DNA from: Pteria penguin | Lineage: Eukaryota > Mollusca > Bivalvia > Pterioida > Pteriidae | DNA: 64,000 bases | Direction: 5' to 3' | NCBI GenBank assembly: GCA_035048485.1 | Contig: CM068587.1 | Span: forward strand, 53,167,501-53,231,500 | Part shown: positions 22,118 through 32,522 of the stretch, piece after piece | Numbering within the stretch: position 1 is the first letter of the stretch | Layout: each line of letters starts with the position of its first letter | The notes under the pieces: model-generated | Seen by the model: the letters and a program-made list of their open reading frames with translations, nothing else | What the model was told of the DNA's origin: nothing | The model's database searches: none | Translations under genes and position numbers: made by a program

Positions 22118-22120
<3 letters not shown>

Positions 22121-22202
<82 letters not shown>
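22121..22202. repeat. (CA)n microsatellite
   Basis: About 41 uninterrupted CA units. It produces Val-Cys repeat ORFs on the minus strand that are not proteins. Confidence 0.95.
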
Positions 22203-22204
<2 letters not shown>

Positions 22205-22224
22205 TGACAATAGCATAATATACA

Positions 22225-23695
22225 CGGAACGACATTACAAAAATATCGATTGTGCTGCGGTTACGATACCGACTTAGGACAGTCAATTGAAGTAACAAAC
22301 GTCACTCAATTGTTGTGGTTAAACGGGTTACGGGTGCCCACCTTCCCACTCACCGCAAAAGCAGCACAATCAAAGGACACACATTTAAAAATTCTTAATA
22401 ATCCTCCATATAGAGAACAAGGATCTACAGGGTTCTCAAGGAGAGTTTATAAAAATTTATTACACAAGAAATTATAAAATAATATGTTGCTATCAAAAAT
22501 ATGTAAGAAGACATCAACATAAATAAACTGTGCTCTGCCCGTCTGTAAGGGAGCTCAGATCCTTGGTCAATAGGAGTCCCGACTAACAGTCAGAGGGGAC
22601 GAGGATCAGGACCTTGTCTCCTCTGAAAAGGTTTGGACAAGGCCCATCATACAGTCCACACCGCCCTCTTAGTCAGCGTGCAACACTCAAGTAAAAGACT
22701 GCATTGGGTTGTAGAGGGACCTAATACAAGATCTATGGTCTTATCGATGATCTCGGGGTCAAACTGTCGATGTCGAAGGCGTTTGATAATTTCAGAACCA
22801 GCCGATGTGAAATTATCGGAACCTTTGATCACCGTAGAAATTAGAATGGGAAATTCTTCTGGATACATATTGTTGAAAAGTAACATTTCAGAATTTAGAT
22901 AAAATGTTTGAATAAGATCTATAAATTTTTTCGAAGTTAATGATATCTATAACACTGAGTAAGAAGTTTAAAAGTAATCTGAGAATTTTTTCGTGAAAAT
23001 CCTAAACGTTAGTGCAGGCTCTAGCAAACCGAACCAATTGACTAATATAAATACCACATGATGGGAGTCATCACCATCTAGATAAGGGAAATTTACAATA
23101 GGAAATCCAAAGTCATCACGTTTATCATATATGTTGGTATGAATATTGTTGTTAATAATTTTAATATTTAAGTCCAAGAAAGGTGTTTCCTGGTCGAAAG
23201 TATTGGCTTTGTTTAATTGAAGTTCAGATGGATAAATGTCAGATATATAGTTTTCAAACTCAGGGTTATCTATTACTAATATACAGTGGGGTGCAGTCCC
23301 AACATAAGATTATGTTAACGTCGCGTTAACGTGAAGTTTGCTTTCCTCGTGCGCTCAGGACTGCCGAGCACACGCGCTTGCATTAACTCAGATTTCCACG
23401 TGAACTTAATTTCGAGAGCGCGTGAACGCGCTTGACTGCCGCGTGAACGTGCTTGACAGCCACGTTCGCTTGCTTACAATTTAAAACATGTATTAACATG
23501 TTCATATAGAAGAATTTGAAGGAGAATCGATATATACATTGTATATTTATATTTAAAAACTTATTAATGTGTAACTAAAATATTTAGAATTAAATAAAAC
23601 CCTTCCGAGTTGAGGGATGAATTTCAGAATATTAAACGCAATTTCCGAACATTGACTTTAATGAAATTTATTCTTAATTGAGGAAAGTAACAACA

Positions 23696-23726
<31 letters not shown>

Positions 23727-24600
23727 TAAAAATAATAATAATAATAATGAAATAAAAATTAATAAAGATAATAATAACGATAATCATTATATTCATATAT
23801 TATAGAAAATAGCTTAATTAAAAAAATAAAAAACATAAATAAGAAATACATGTAAATACAACAATAAACTAGTTAAAAATGAATAAACAAATAACAAATA
23901 TATTCATAAATAAACCAATTAAAAATAAATAAATAAATGAAATAAGAAAGTAACCATGCTAGTATAAACTGACGAAGTTTTTTCATAAATACCTTATTGC
24001 ATGTCTACGCGATAATTTCCTTTGTTATATTACATATGAAATCCTTAATGCAGGGTTTCATTTTAACATTTCATTTAATACACGTTTTTATGGCGACATT
24101 CGCGGTAATTTAATTAGATCCATTTTATTTTCTCCATCCGTACTGCATAGAGAATTACGAATATAGACATGTGAACGTGCGACTGGACCGAGCGCACGCG
24201 GGAATAAATCGCGTTAACACGAATTCCCTACCGCGTTAACGCGAGGAGCGCACGCGCGTCTGGTCGAGCAGTCCTAGCACGTGTGCTAGAGCAGTCCTCG
24301 CGACCGCTTTTCGCGTTAACGTGTATGTTATGTTAGGACTGCACCCATCTGTATCATCAAGATATCTAGAGGTTTCATGGAACCAAAAGTAATTGACGTT
24401 ACTCTTGTTAATCACAGCATTACAATACTTGATAACATGGTCTTTAACTGCAGTAAGAGCGCAGGTAATATGTGTAATATGGAAGTCCAAAATACATGAC
24501 AATGTGTACATAAAAACAGTAGATACTAATTTAAAGCATAAGTTAGCATAACCATAGTAACTTTTAGCACGGTAACAACTACCAATCATGTCATTAGTCT
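22225..24600 (-). pseudogene. Penelope-like element PLE-B, copy split by a MITE
   Basis: A minus-strand retroelement. From the 5' side: ALTAVKDHVIKYCNAVINKS and NVNYFWFHETS (RT fingers) lead directly into SRYLDD (palm, catalytic Y-x-D-D), which implies an internal deletion of the GIPMG region. The 1068-bp MITE at 23284-24351 interrupts just after the DD motif. Coding then resumes: ILVIDNPEFENYISDIYPSE, DLNIKIINNNIHTNIYDKRD, DFGFPIVNFPYLDGD. After further frameshifts comes FNNMYPEEFPILISTVI. The 3' untranslated tail runs to 22225, with GTCTCCTCTGAAAAGG, CCCGACTAACAGTCAGAGG and TGTGGTTAAACGGGTTACGG. Gene order and sequence match 50754-53130. Confidence 0.7.
23284..24351. mobile_element. 1068-bp non-coding DNA transposon (Tc1/mariner-like MITE)
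   Basis: The termini are imperfect inverted repeats: CAGTGGGGTGCAGTCC at 23284, and the complement of ...GGACTGCACCCATCTG ending at 24351. The inverted homology continues inward through (C/T)AACATAA and CACGTTAACGCG. TA is present on both sides (23282-23283 and 24352-24353), as expected for the Tc1/mariner superfamily. The host reading frame (PLE-B RYLDD/ILVIDN) is restored by removing element plus one TA. No transposase ORF is visible; the middle is AT-rich with (AAT)n at about 23700-23760. A second, truncated copy is at 15215-15473. Confidence 0.8.
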
Positions 24601-24639
24601 AGTTTCCAATGCTCTTTTACTGAAGTGAAATATATACTT

Positions 24640-25340
24640 CAACTTTCAGTCCTGGAAGTTTGTAAATCACTGACCACGCAAAATTAATTTTAAGCGAAGT
24701 GTCTTCTTATATATAGAGACACGTCTAATCACTCTATCTTATTTTGAATATTGCATCCGTTCGTTAGTGTTAAGTCTGCGGATCCCTTGTTGTTCTTTGA
24801 TTAGTCTGAAAATATTTACTTTCGCCGTATGTTCTAGCGAGAATTGCAATGGCTAGGACCTCTTCGGAATGGTAAGCGAATAGTCGCATTATAATTATAA
24901 GTTTATCCCTCTAAAATTCGCACATGTGTTCCGTAAACTTTCTTTCTGGATTTGTTCTGTTTCTCCCACGTAAATAGTTTTGTCATATTTCTGGCAATGT
25001 TCCACGTAAATTCAATATCTGTGACCTTATGTCACATCTATCAGAACTTACTTTTATATATTTTACTACTGGTATCCGAAATAATGTGTTTAACAATAAT
25101 GGCGTATGTCTTGCATTTGCATTCAGTCTCACTGTTTCTAATAGAGATTTGTCTGCTTTCTTATGAACTAGAATGTTGCATAAGTATTTGCCCCATCTAC
25201 ACGCCAGAAAAGGAATTTCAGGGAAAATTTCACGCATTCAGTTCGATTTGTATAACGTATTCTTATGCTTATGCAGTAAAGCCCTAACGTCTGCTATTAA
25301 TTTAAGACTGGTCTATTATTTAAACAGTCTGATTCTTTCT
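24640..25340 (-). pseudogene. Penelope-like element PLE-C, GIY-YIG domain relic
   Basis: The minus strand, in two or three frames, reads TSLKLIADVRALLHKHKNTL, then RWGKYLCNILVHKKADKSLL and NTLFRIPVVKYIKVSSD (the linker before the nuclease). Then comes HCQKYDKTIYVGETEQIQKE (GIY-YIG core Y-V-G-E-T) with CANFRGIN, and finally RLIKEQQGIRRLNTNERMQ, which resembles the terminal helix of these nucleases. Frameshifts and stops are frequent and no RT part is attached. The order linker, GIY-YIG, C-terminal basic helix is the known Penelope layout. Confidence 0.6.
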
Positions 25341-25690
25341 CACATATCCGCCTAAATCAAATTCCCAAGTCCTTACTCCAATGATTACGGATCTTAAATA
25401 TACAGATCTTATTCAGACGTTTTATCTGTGTTTGGTCATTTGACTTTTCAACAATACGACCCAGCGGAATATCCCATCCAAAGTTCTAAGGTGATCTAGG
25501 GTACAAACTCAGAAGGGTCAAAGATTCCGATAACAGCGACGTTTCGAGTTACGCCGGAACACCGTTACGAGTCCAGAATTATACACGTCACGTCAATAAA
25601 GTTCCACTGACACATTTCCGTTTACACTCGCAACCAAGGAGAAAGGCGCTATTTGACGGCATTTTAAACATTAAAAGACTACTTTTTTTC
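25340..25690. other. No gene seen
   Basis: Possible 5' flank of the SAP-like exon. The span holds nothing else I can support. Confidence 0.4.
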
Positions 25691-25695
25691 TTTCA

Positions 25696-25828
25696 ATGGA
25701 AGAAAGCAATGCGGAAATACATTTCTTTAGCTGGCAGGTCCCAGAGTTGAAAAAATATCTCCACCAAAGAGGCCACCAGTGTAGTTCGGGGAGGAAGCTG
25801 GACCTTGTTCGCCTTGTTCGCCTATATC
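25696..25828 (+). CDS. SAP-like N-terminal exon of an uncharacterised protein
   Basis: The ATG at 25696 opens MEESNAEIHFFSWQVPELKK, followed by YLHQRGHQCSSGRKLDLVRL. The pattern V-P-E-L-K-x-Y-L-x-x-R-G, then S-G-x-K-x-x-L-V-x-L, is a SAP-type helix-extension-helix, a small DNA-binding motif often found at the N-terminus of transposon-related or YqaJ/SWIM-type nuclear proteins in marine invertebrates. The coding frame meets a consensus donor GTATGT at 25829, so I read it as a first exon. Without splicing it would stop at 25836. No downstream exon could be identified because PLE-A follows immediately. It could also be a leftover promoter-proximal exon. Confidence 0.5.
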
Positions 25829-26019
25829 GTATGTGAACTTGCGAACGAATCTGGAGGTTTGATGCTTTTACTATATGTTGAAATAAATTATAATATAGGA
25901 TTATATCTCAATTACGGTTCTCCAAACCATCGATATTTCTAGGACAATATTACACAATTCGTCCAACTGATTTGAAAAGCAACCATACAAGATACAAGGT
26001 TATGTTATATCATAGTATT

Positions 26020-27870
26020 TTAATTCCATAGCAGTACTAGTATATATGTACAATGTCATCTCATTACTTCATAAATCATAAATCTGTCTTCAATACTTTT
26101 GGTATTGACACAAATAAATTAAATTTAGAACTTCCATACTTGTACTGCATTCCACAAATGCACAAAAATCCTTACAAACAACGCTTTATCGCTGGTTCCT
26201 CGAAGTGTTCCACAAAATCTGTATCGATGCTACTCACAAAAATATTATCAGAAATTAAATCTGACCTTCATACGTATTGCGAAACAATATATTCCAGAAG
26301 TGGAATTAATCAAATGTGGATCCTTAAAAATTCAAAAGAGTTGTTAGAACATCTAAAATCAAAAAGTTTTACTAAAATTCACACCATCAAGTCTTTTTGG
26401 CTTTTCGACTCTTTACACAACGATCCCTCATTAGAAATTAAAGAGCGAAGGAAAGACAGATTAGCGGAAATTATTCAAAATGCATTTACTAGTAAAACGG
26501 AAACCGCAAATTCAAATATATAGTTATAGGCCATGATAAAACTTACTTTGTTAGGGAAAATTCTGATTCCAAAAATAAATACACTGAAACAGCTCTCATC
26601 CAGACTTTGAACTTTCTTATAGATAACATTTTTGTGGTGTTTGGAGGAAAGGTTTTTCAACAAATTGTCGGCATTCCAATGGGCACTAACTAACCACTTC
26701 TGGCTGACATATTCCTTTACTCATACGAAGCTGAATTCATTCAGTCTTTGCTCTCGCAAGGAATAAGACAATTGGCTCTTGGCTTCAATTTCACTTACAG
26801 ATATATAGATGACTTGCTTTCAATTAATAATCAAAGCCGGCGTGGCCTAGTGGTATCGCGTCGGACTCCTGATCGGGAGGCCGGGGTTTGAGTCCCGTTC
26901 TGGTCATGCCGGTGTCCTGTCTTTCGGATGAGACAGTAAAAACCGAGGACCCGTGTCGTGGTATGCATGGCACGTTAAAGATCCCTCACTGCTTCGGGTG
27001 GGTCCGTTGCAAAGGTCAAAATTTGTATGCCCCGCATCAGGCAGATGCCGTCACCATATACTTGAAATATTCGTGGTGTGACATAAAACAAAAATCAATC
27101 AATCAGTTAATAATCCTTCATTCGCGAATTACCTTAGCACCATCTATCCAAGTGAACTGTATGTCAAAGAAACCACAGAAAGTAGTAATTCTACTTCGTA
27201 TTTAGATATTATGTTGTCTTTTGACATTAATGATCAATTGAACACCTCACTCTATGACAAACGTGACGATTTCAATTTCGCTATCACAAACTTTCCTTTC
27301 ATAAGTAGCAACATTCCATCATCGCCCGCATACTGCGTATTCATATCTCAGTTAATACGTTATTCCACAGCATGTTCAAATTATAATGACTTTGTGCTGA
27401 GGGCTAAGCGACTGTCAGTTAAGCTGCTCAACCAGGGTTATACATGTGCTAGACTAGCAACGTCACTGAGGAAGTTCTACGGTCGTTACGAGACTATTAT
27501 TACTCCATATGATATCTCGTTATCCAGACTTTTAAATGATATTCTGGAGACGGATTCCGATCATTTTACACAGATTTGACACCTTCTATACTAGAAGTTT
27601 ACCTACTTTGACTTCTCCAAATATAAATACATATGGAATTTACACGATTTGACTCTTTCTACTGGGTATATGTGAGGCATGTTGCTAGCAAGCAGGAGAT
27701 TCTCACTCTCCCCGAGCATCTGATCTCACTCCATCATAGTGGTTCACATATGTTATTCAAGTACACATATTTTGTTATTTTCCACTTGTTTTTCATTTTC
27801 ACTTATTTTGTATGTCCTCTGGCTTCATGATTTTTAGACTTATGGTTTGGATTTATACATCATCTTTACA
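26020..27870 (+). pseudogene. Penelope-like element PLE-A, near-complete RT with SINE insertion
   Basis: Plus-strand RT. ELPYLYCIPQMHKNPYKQRF and IAGSSKCSTKSVSMLLTKIL form the N-terminal RT blocks. SRSGINQMWILKNSKELLEH is followed by a frameshifted finger region (KSFWLFDSL, where K-S-F-D-F-S is usual). Next are GGKVFQQIVGIPMGTN with a TAA stop, PLLADIFLYSYEAEFIQSLL, and the palm RYIDDLLSI. A SINE interrupts at 26836. Coding continues after it: FANYLSTIYPSELYVKETTE, FDINDQLNTSLYDKRDDFNF, ISSNIPSSPAYCVFISQLIR, RLATSLRKFYGRY. The 3' tail at 27580-27870 is shared with 21370-21600 and 48375-48680. Visible lesions are one in-frame stop, at least one frameshift and the SINE. No GIY-YIG domain follows, as in the nuclease-lacking or permuted Penelope clades. 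Confidence 0.75.
26836..27106 (+). mobile_element. tRNA-derived SINE (Meta-SINE-like) inside PLE-A
   Basis: The tRNA-like head GCCGGCGTGGCCTAGTGGTA has A-box and B-box (GGTTTGAGTCC) regions and a central domain with CCTGTCTTTCGGATGAGACA and CACGTTAAAGATCCCTCAC. The tail is CAATCAATCA. It is flanked by a 9-bp duplication, TTAATAATC, at 26824-26832 and 27107-27115. The insertion lies directly after the YIDDLLSI catalytic segment of the host RT. The central-domain match to the animal Meta-SINE group is from memory of that family's hallmark. Confidence 0.85.
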
Positions 27871-27879
27871 TTGTGAACA

Positions 27880-28370
27880 ACAGAACATTTACAAAACAGG
27901 GATATTGACAAAATACTGACGCCTCTATATATACACTTTTTTCAATTTATCACACCTCTTTCAACAGTGTTCCAATGTGTTCTTTTGCTTTCTGAGAAAT
28001 GTCAAAGTGCAACAATTTATAGGTGATGAGTTATGTTTATTTTTCATGCTTCCATGATCATTAGTGTTGTTTTTACTCTGATTTGTACGTATACTCAACC
28101 TATACCTTTACATACAAGAACAATGAAAGGAAAAGGGGGAATTGAAAGGGAGAAAGTTGTATAGAGATTGCTGCCATTTGAGGCATGAAATTTCTGTGAC
28201 AAGGTAACTGATATACTGATATATATAGTGTCATCATTATGTACAATTTGCATTCAGTCTTATAAAAATTGCAAATATTGTAAATATATTTATTCATATA
28301 TATGCTGATACAGATTGCAATGAGATAAAACAGAGTGATCATGATTGTAATCGTTGTAATTTATTGTTTG
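27880..28370. other. No gene seen
   Basis: AT-rich flank of PLE-A and of the possible exons at 28374. Nothing else is supported. Confidence 0.4.
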
Positions 28371-28373
28371 CAG

Positions 28374-29021
28374 ATCTTAACAACAGACAATATCCCAAGC
28401 GAATACAATACAACTTTGGATATGAAATGCAGATGTGTCAACATTCGTTCTGAAATTATTATTTTGGACCCAGTGAATAAAGTTGACTACTGGTAAGGGT
28501 AACATATGAGAGGTTTTTGAAATTTTCATAGAACACTTTACAGGTCTGATCAGGAAATAGGTTTGCACTCTTAGATCAATAATATTGGATTTTATTAGAT
28601 TGTACACCTGTTTCCTGCAGACAGAGAGAATTTGTTTGTGACATTATTAGTGAATAATTATTTGCCATCTGGGGTGTCAGTGAAAGTAGTGTATGATAAA
28701 CTAATTAAAGATAAGTAAATGTGAATACATCAAAGAAGAATCAATTTTTTATTTAGATGTGGCACAGTAAAAACATGAAGCAAAATAATACTTTGACATA
28801 AGGAATGACGGGCAACATCCAATGAACACGATTTTTACAACCTTTGTAAAGGTACTGATCCATTACTTTTGCAGACATTGTATAGTGAAGAATCTGAAAG
28901 TGATGATGAAGATGATGAAGATGAAAGTACTCTTCTTACAATATCTGATGCATTCAAGACAATGAATGGTGCACAGGACTTTTATCCCGTTAATGAGAAC
29001 TTGAAATGTATTTTACTCTAG
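28374..29021 (+). CDS. Possible exons of an unrecognised spliced gene
   Basis: Two exon-like blocks have good acceptors. Block 28374-28492 follows TTGTTTGCAG, reads ILTTDNIPSEYNTTLDMKCR and CVNIRSEIIILDPVNKVDY, and ends at a consensus donor GGTAAGG. Block 28875-29021 follows TACTTTTGCAG, reads TLYSEESESDDEDDEDESTL and LTISDAFKTMNGAQDF, and ends at TAG. A third open block (RENLFVTLLVNNYLPSGVSV) follows a TTTCCTGCAG acceptor at 28620 but does not join the first in phase, because a TGA forms at the junction. I do not recognise the protein. Either a frame lesion is present or the blocks belong to different models. Confidence 0.25.
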
Positions 29022-29024
29022 ATG

Positions 29025-29775
29025 TTAATTAACTCAAATTGAAGAGGCCACAGTACATAACAATAAAAATCCTGAGTGGTCAGAGCACAGGAATGGTCGA
29101 ATTACTGCCTGGAGATGATATGTCCAGAATATCTGTCAATAAATAATCATTAATATATAAAAATGAAAGAAATATCTTTTATATTAAGCAAATTATTGAT
29201 ATTGATTTTATTACTTAGGTTTGCATAATAATGGCATTTTTGTGTTTCACCTTGGTCAAAGTCATGATTATTTCCATAAAGTTTTTAATCAAACCCAATG
29301 ATAGACCTTTTCAGGATAATTGATAACAGGTTGATAATTTGTGTATGTGCAACAGCGTTTCTTGGGTGGCTAGCTACAAAATATGAACGTACTGAACATT
29401 GCTCTACAAACGTAGGTGATCACTTTTCTTTCAGGTTTATAGCTAATCTCACGGAATGGCTAATGCACATATAGTCCGAGTGTAAGACTGCAGTTTTCCT
29501 GAAAGGGTCTATTCATTCTCAATGTATTTTTTAATAAATATAAAACATAATTTTATGTGTTACCAGGAAATTAGAATTCAACAGCTGAAACTTTTAGATA
29601 TTGTTTCAGAATATGATTATTTATCCGGATTATAGCAAACTGTTTTCCATTGGAGTACTATAATACTGCGTCTTTTCAAAATAATTGATACACTATGCAT
29701 TTTCCCAATGTTTTAAATCAGATTGAAAATGAAAAACTTAAAACATTCTTCTACATAATCAATATACATTGGAGT
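29025..29775. other. No gene seen
   Basis: AT-rich. A short open stretch near 29040-29145 (+; RPQYITIKILSGQS) may be a further exon fragment of the preceding model but lacks clear splice sites. Confidence 0.3.
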
Positions 29776-29778
29776 TAC

Positions 29779-31034
29779 CAAATAAGCCTTCAAGAATCTT
29801 CTTTGATGGTACTCCCAGGTACTGTTGCACACTTGAATCATTCTTGGTGGCTTTGTTTACGAACAAATCCTTTAGAAGTTTATCAGGGTCATCAAGCTGT
29901 TTTGTCCTGTGTTCCATGCAGTACTTCAATATCAATTTAACATTGTCAAATCAGTTCGTGTTAAAGTCTCGACTGTGATGTCTTGGACAATATTTCCTCC
30001 TTAATAGCAAATAAATGGTCTTCTGCAACCATTTCTGAATTAAAACAAAATTATTTGCAATTACTATACGAGTTTCAGCTTCACACAAGTAATTTTCAAA
30101 TGTACTCCGAAAAAAAAATTGCAAAAAAAGTATTATAATGATTACTAACACAAGTTTAGATTATACCTTGTGTCATGCAAGCATTAGTAAGTATATAAAG
30201 TAACATTTATTTAAAGTTGTACTTTCACAAATGTGCAGCACATTATGAATTGTGTAAACAAACAATCTATTCAGTGAGTTCATACTCTCTTACATTTGTA
30301 GTAACGGCCAGGTACAGTGTAGAAATAGATCTTGGATCTTTTTCTTATTCTAGAATTCGCTCAAAATCACAGCATTAGTTATATAGTAATGTTTATTGTT
30401 AATAATCATATCCACTATAAGTGAAATAAAGATTATTATGACATCAGTGACTTCATTTACACTGAAAATTTCTGTCGAACTTGCCATCATTGCTTTGTAC
30501 TGCTCATGAGTGGGTGACCCTGATGAACAAGAGGGAAGACCTGAACATTCCTGCATACAGAGGGCTTCATGTCGCTTCTGGATGGAACTACGAGGACGAG
30601 GCTGAAATGAACAGAACTTATGAATATTGTTGTACATGTAGATGTTTATAAAGATTATCATCTATTAGGGAAAATGCAAGCACATTAACAGTTAACATTG
30701 TAATTATCTCGGAAATGAACACAAATTAATATGATATAGATCCACATGTTTATAAATCCTACCTTTTTACTTTCCTTAAAATTGTTGTAATCAACTAATT
30801 CTGGGCAAGGATGCTCCTGTGTTGGTTTTCCATCCATAAAGTGTCTGGAGCACACCCTCGCTTTCTTGCTTTGGTCAAAATCTATCCGAAGGAGAGGCTT
30901 ATGCTACTTCTTTTAGTCAGCTGCGACCTTCTTTTTCGAAAACCCTTAATTGTTGCCATGTTTCCATACCGCCCTCTCTTCTGATCATCTGAACTACACC
31001 CTGGGACGGCACAAAAATACGATTTCTGTCCCAT
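29779..31034 (-). pseudogene. THAP-domain transposase-like gene, three-exon relic
   Basis: Minus strand. Exon 1 (31034-30763) starts MGQKSYFCAVPGCSSDDQKR. After a frameshift it reads LLRIDFDQSKKARVCSRHFM and HPCPELVDYNNFKE, ending at donor GTAGGA. The C-A-V-P-G-C and later C-S-R-H-F give the C2CH zinc site and AVP signature of a THAP DNA-binding domain. Exon 2 (30601-30461) has acceptor TCATTTCAG, encodes PRPRSSIQKRHEALCMQECS and a Ser/Pro-rich linker, and ends at donor GTAAAT. Exon 3 (30034-29779) has acceptor TTTTAATTCAG, encodes MVAEDHLFAIKEEIL and, after a frame change, DLFVNKATKNDSSVQQYLGV followed by PSKKILEGLFG. That last segment resembles the Y-T-G-x-P-S...LF block that precedes the DDE domain in THAP/Harbinger-type transposases. 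The DDE part is absent. Exons and splice sites are seen; the transposase link is inference. Confidence 0.6.
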
Positions 31035-31219
31035 TTCAGGGACAGTCGACATCGTCTCCAATGTAAACTATGTTCACCGGAAATGACGCTGAGGAACTTT
31101 TTTGATATATCACGTGACTAGCGTTATAAAAGTTGGAATAAAAACGGTAATCTGAAGAAACCTGAAACGGTGCTAATTCATATCGGTGGGTTCTAAAATT
31201 ATTAAACGCCTTCAACATC

Positions 31220-31875
31220 GACAGTATGACCCGAGATTTTCCCTAAGACCATAGTTCTTGTATTGGTCCCTCTAAAATCCAATGCAGACTTTTGCTCTGG
31301 CGTTGCACGCGGGCTCTATGACGGGCCTTGTCCAAACCTTCTCAGAGGAGACAAGGTCCTGATCCTCGTACCCTCTGACTGTTAGTCGGGACTCCTATTG
31401 ATCAAGGATCTGAGCTCGCTCACAGACGAGCATACCACGGTTTACTCATGTTGATGTCGCTTTACATATTTTGGATAGCAACATATTATTCTATAAACTT
31501 TTTGTATGTAAGAAAATTTTTATGACCTTTCTACTTGAGAAACCTGTTGATCCTTCTTCTATATATGGAAGATTATTTATAAATTTTTAGATGTGTGTTC
31601 TTTGATTGTGCTGTATTGTGTGCATATCCTTTTGGTCATACAGCTTTGTCAGATGTCTTCAGTTTTCTCTATTATAAGGTGGTTTCCTAGACTGGTTAAC
31701 TACACCAATTAATTACAGTTTGTTGCAAAAATTAGCTATGCCGGTAACGCATCTGTTATACAATCATTACTTTTTAATTAATGACATTTCATATATTTCA
31801 CTATTTGTTACCACGATTTATTGTACATCTCCATGGTGACTTCTGCCCTACAGTTAAGCCAAATGACTCTTACAT
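31220..31875 (+). repeat. PLE-B 3' end, plus-oriented fragment
   Basis: From CTCTAAAATCCAATGCAGAC through GAGACAAGGTCCTGATCCTC, CTGTTAGTCGGGACTCCTAT and GATGTCGCTTTACATAT it matches the reverse of 22480-22730 and 51740-51960. It then continues with ACTGGTTAACTACACC and ends CTCCATGGTGACTTCTGCC, the element terminus. A degraded CDS end may precede it. This is the most complete tail in plus orientation. Confidence 0.65.
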
Positions 31876-31879
31876 TACT

Positions 31880-32520
31880 AATTTCTAAAAATTCAATCTG
31901 GTCCTTATCCCAAGCAAGGGTAATGTCATGATGTTGTCATGGATACTATTCACATTTTCTGATATCATTGTGTAAATGAATCTTTTGTAGAATAAAATTT
32001 GTTTTCAGATTCAATGAGCATAGAAGTGCAAGTGCTGTTCCTACCAAGCCTCGATCCTTCGTCATGCCGTCTGTCTGCTTATAATGTTAGTCCTCCAAAC
32101 GAAATCCGTTGAAGGGACTTTTCCTAGTGCGTGTGCATATACATCTGTAAATGTTTGTATATCCGTATATATGTATGTGTATGGTTTGTGTATGTGTATG
32201 TGTGTCATTATTTATGTACATATGTATGTATTTGTGCGTGTATGTATGTGTATTTATACATGTGACTTGCATGTTTGTGTATGTGTGAGTATATTTAATC
32301 TATACGAGAACCTTTAACACTGTAGAGTCTCCTACGAAAACATGACGCCATTTTCATTCTTTCTTCAGAGATATCGGGGTATGATTGCAGGTGGTCTTGG
32401 AAATAATTCCGTGAAAGCATACCCTGATATATATATATAAATATTCATGTACATATATGATTTATGTAATTTATACTTCCCTTCTGGACTTCAGCCTCAT
32501 TTCATATATCATATATCTAC
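31880..32520. other. No gene; (TATG/TGTG)n-rich tract
   Basis: A degenerate TATGTATGTG-type microsatellite spans about 32135-32295 and yields spurious ORFs on both strands. Confidence 0.5.
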
Positions 32521-32522
32521 TT

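Noticed and set aside
22009..22225. Cys-Val repeat ORFs
   Set aside because: Translation of the (CA)n microsatellite.
24952..25287. Plus-strand 111-residue hydrophobic ORF
   Set aside because: It lies opposite the PLE-C linker and GIY-YIG domain on the minus strand, which explain the sequence better.
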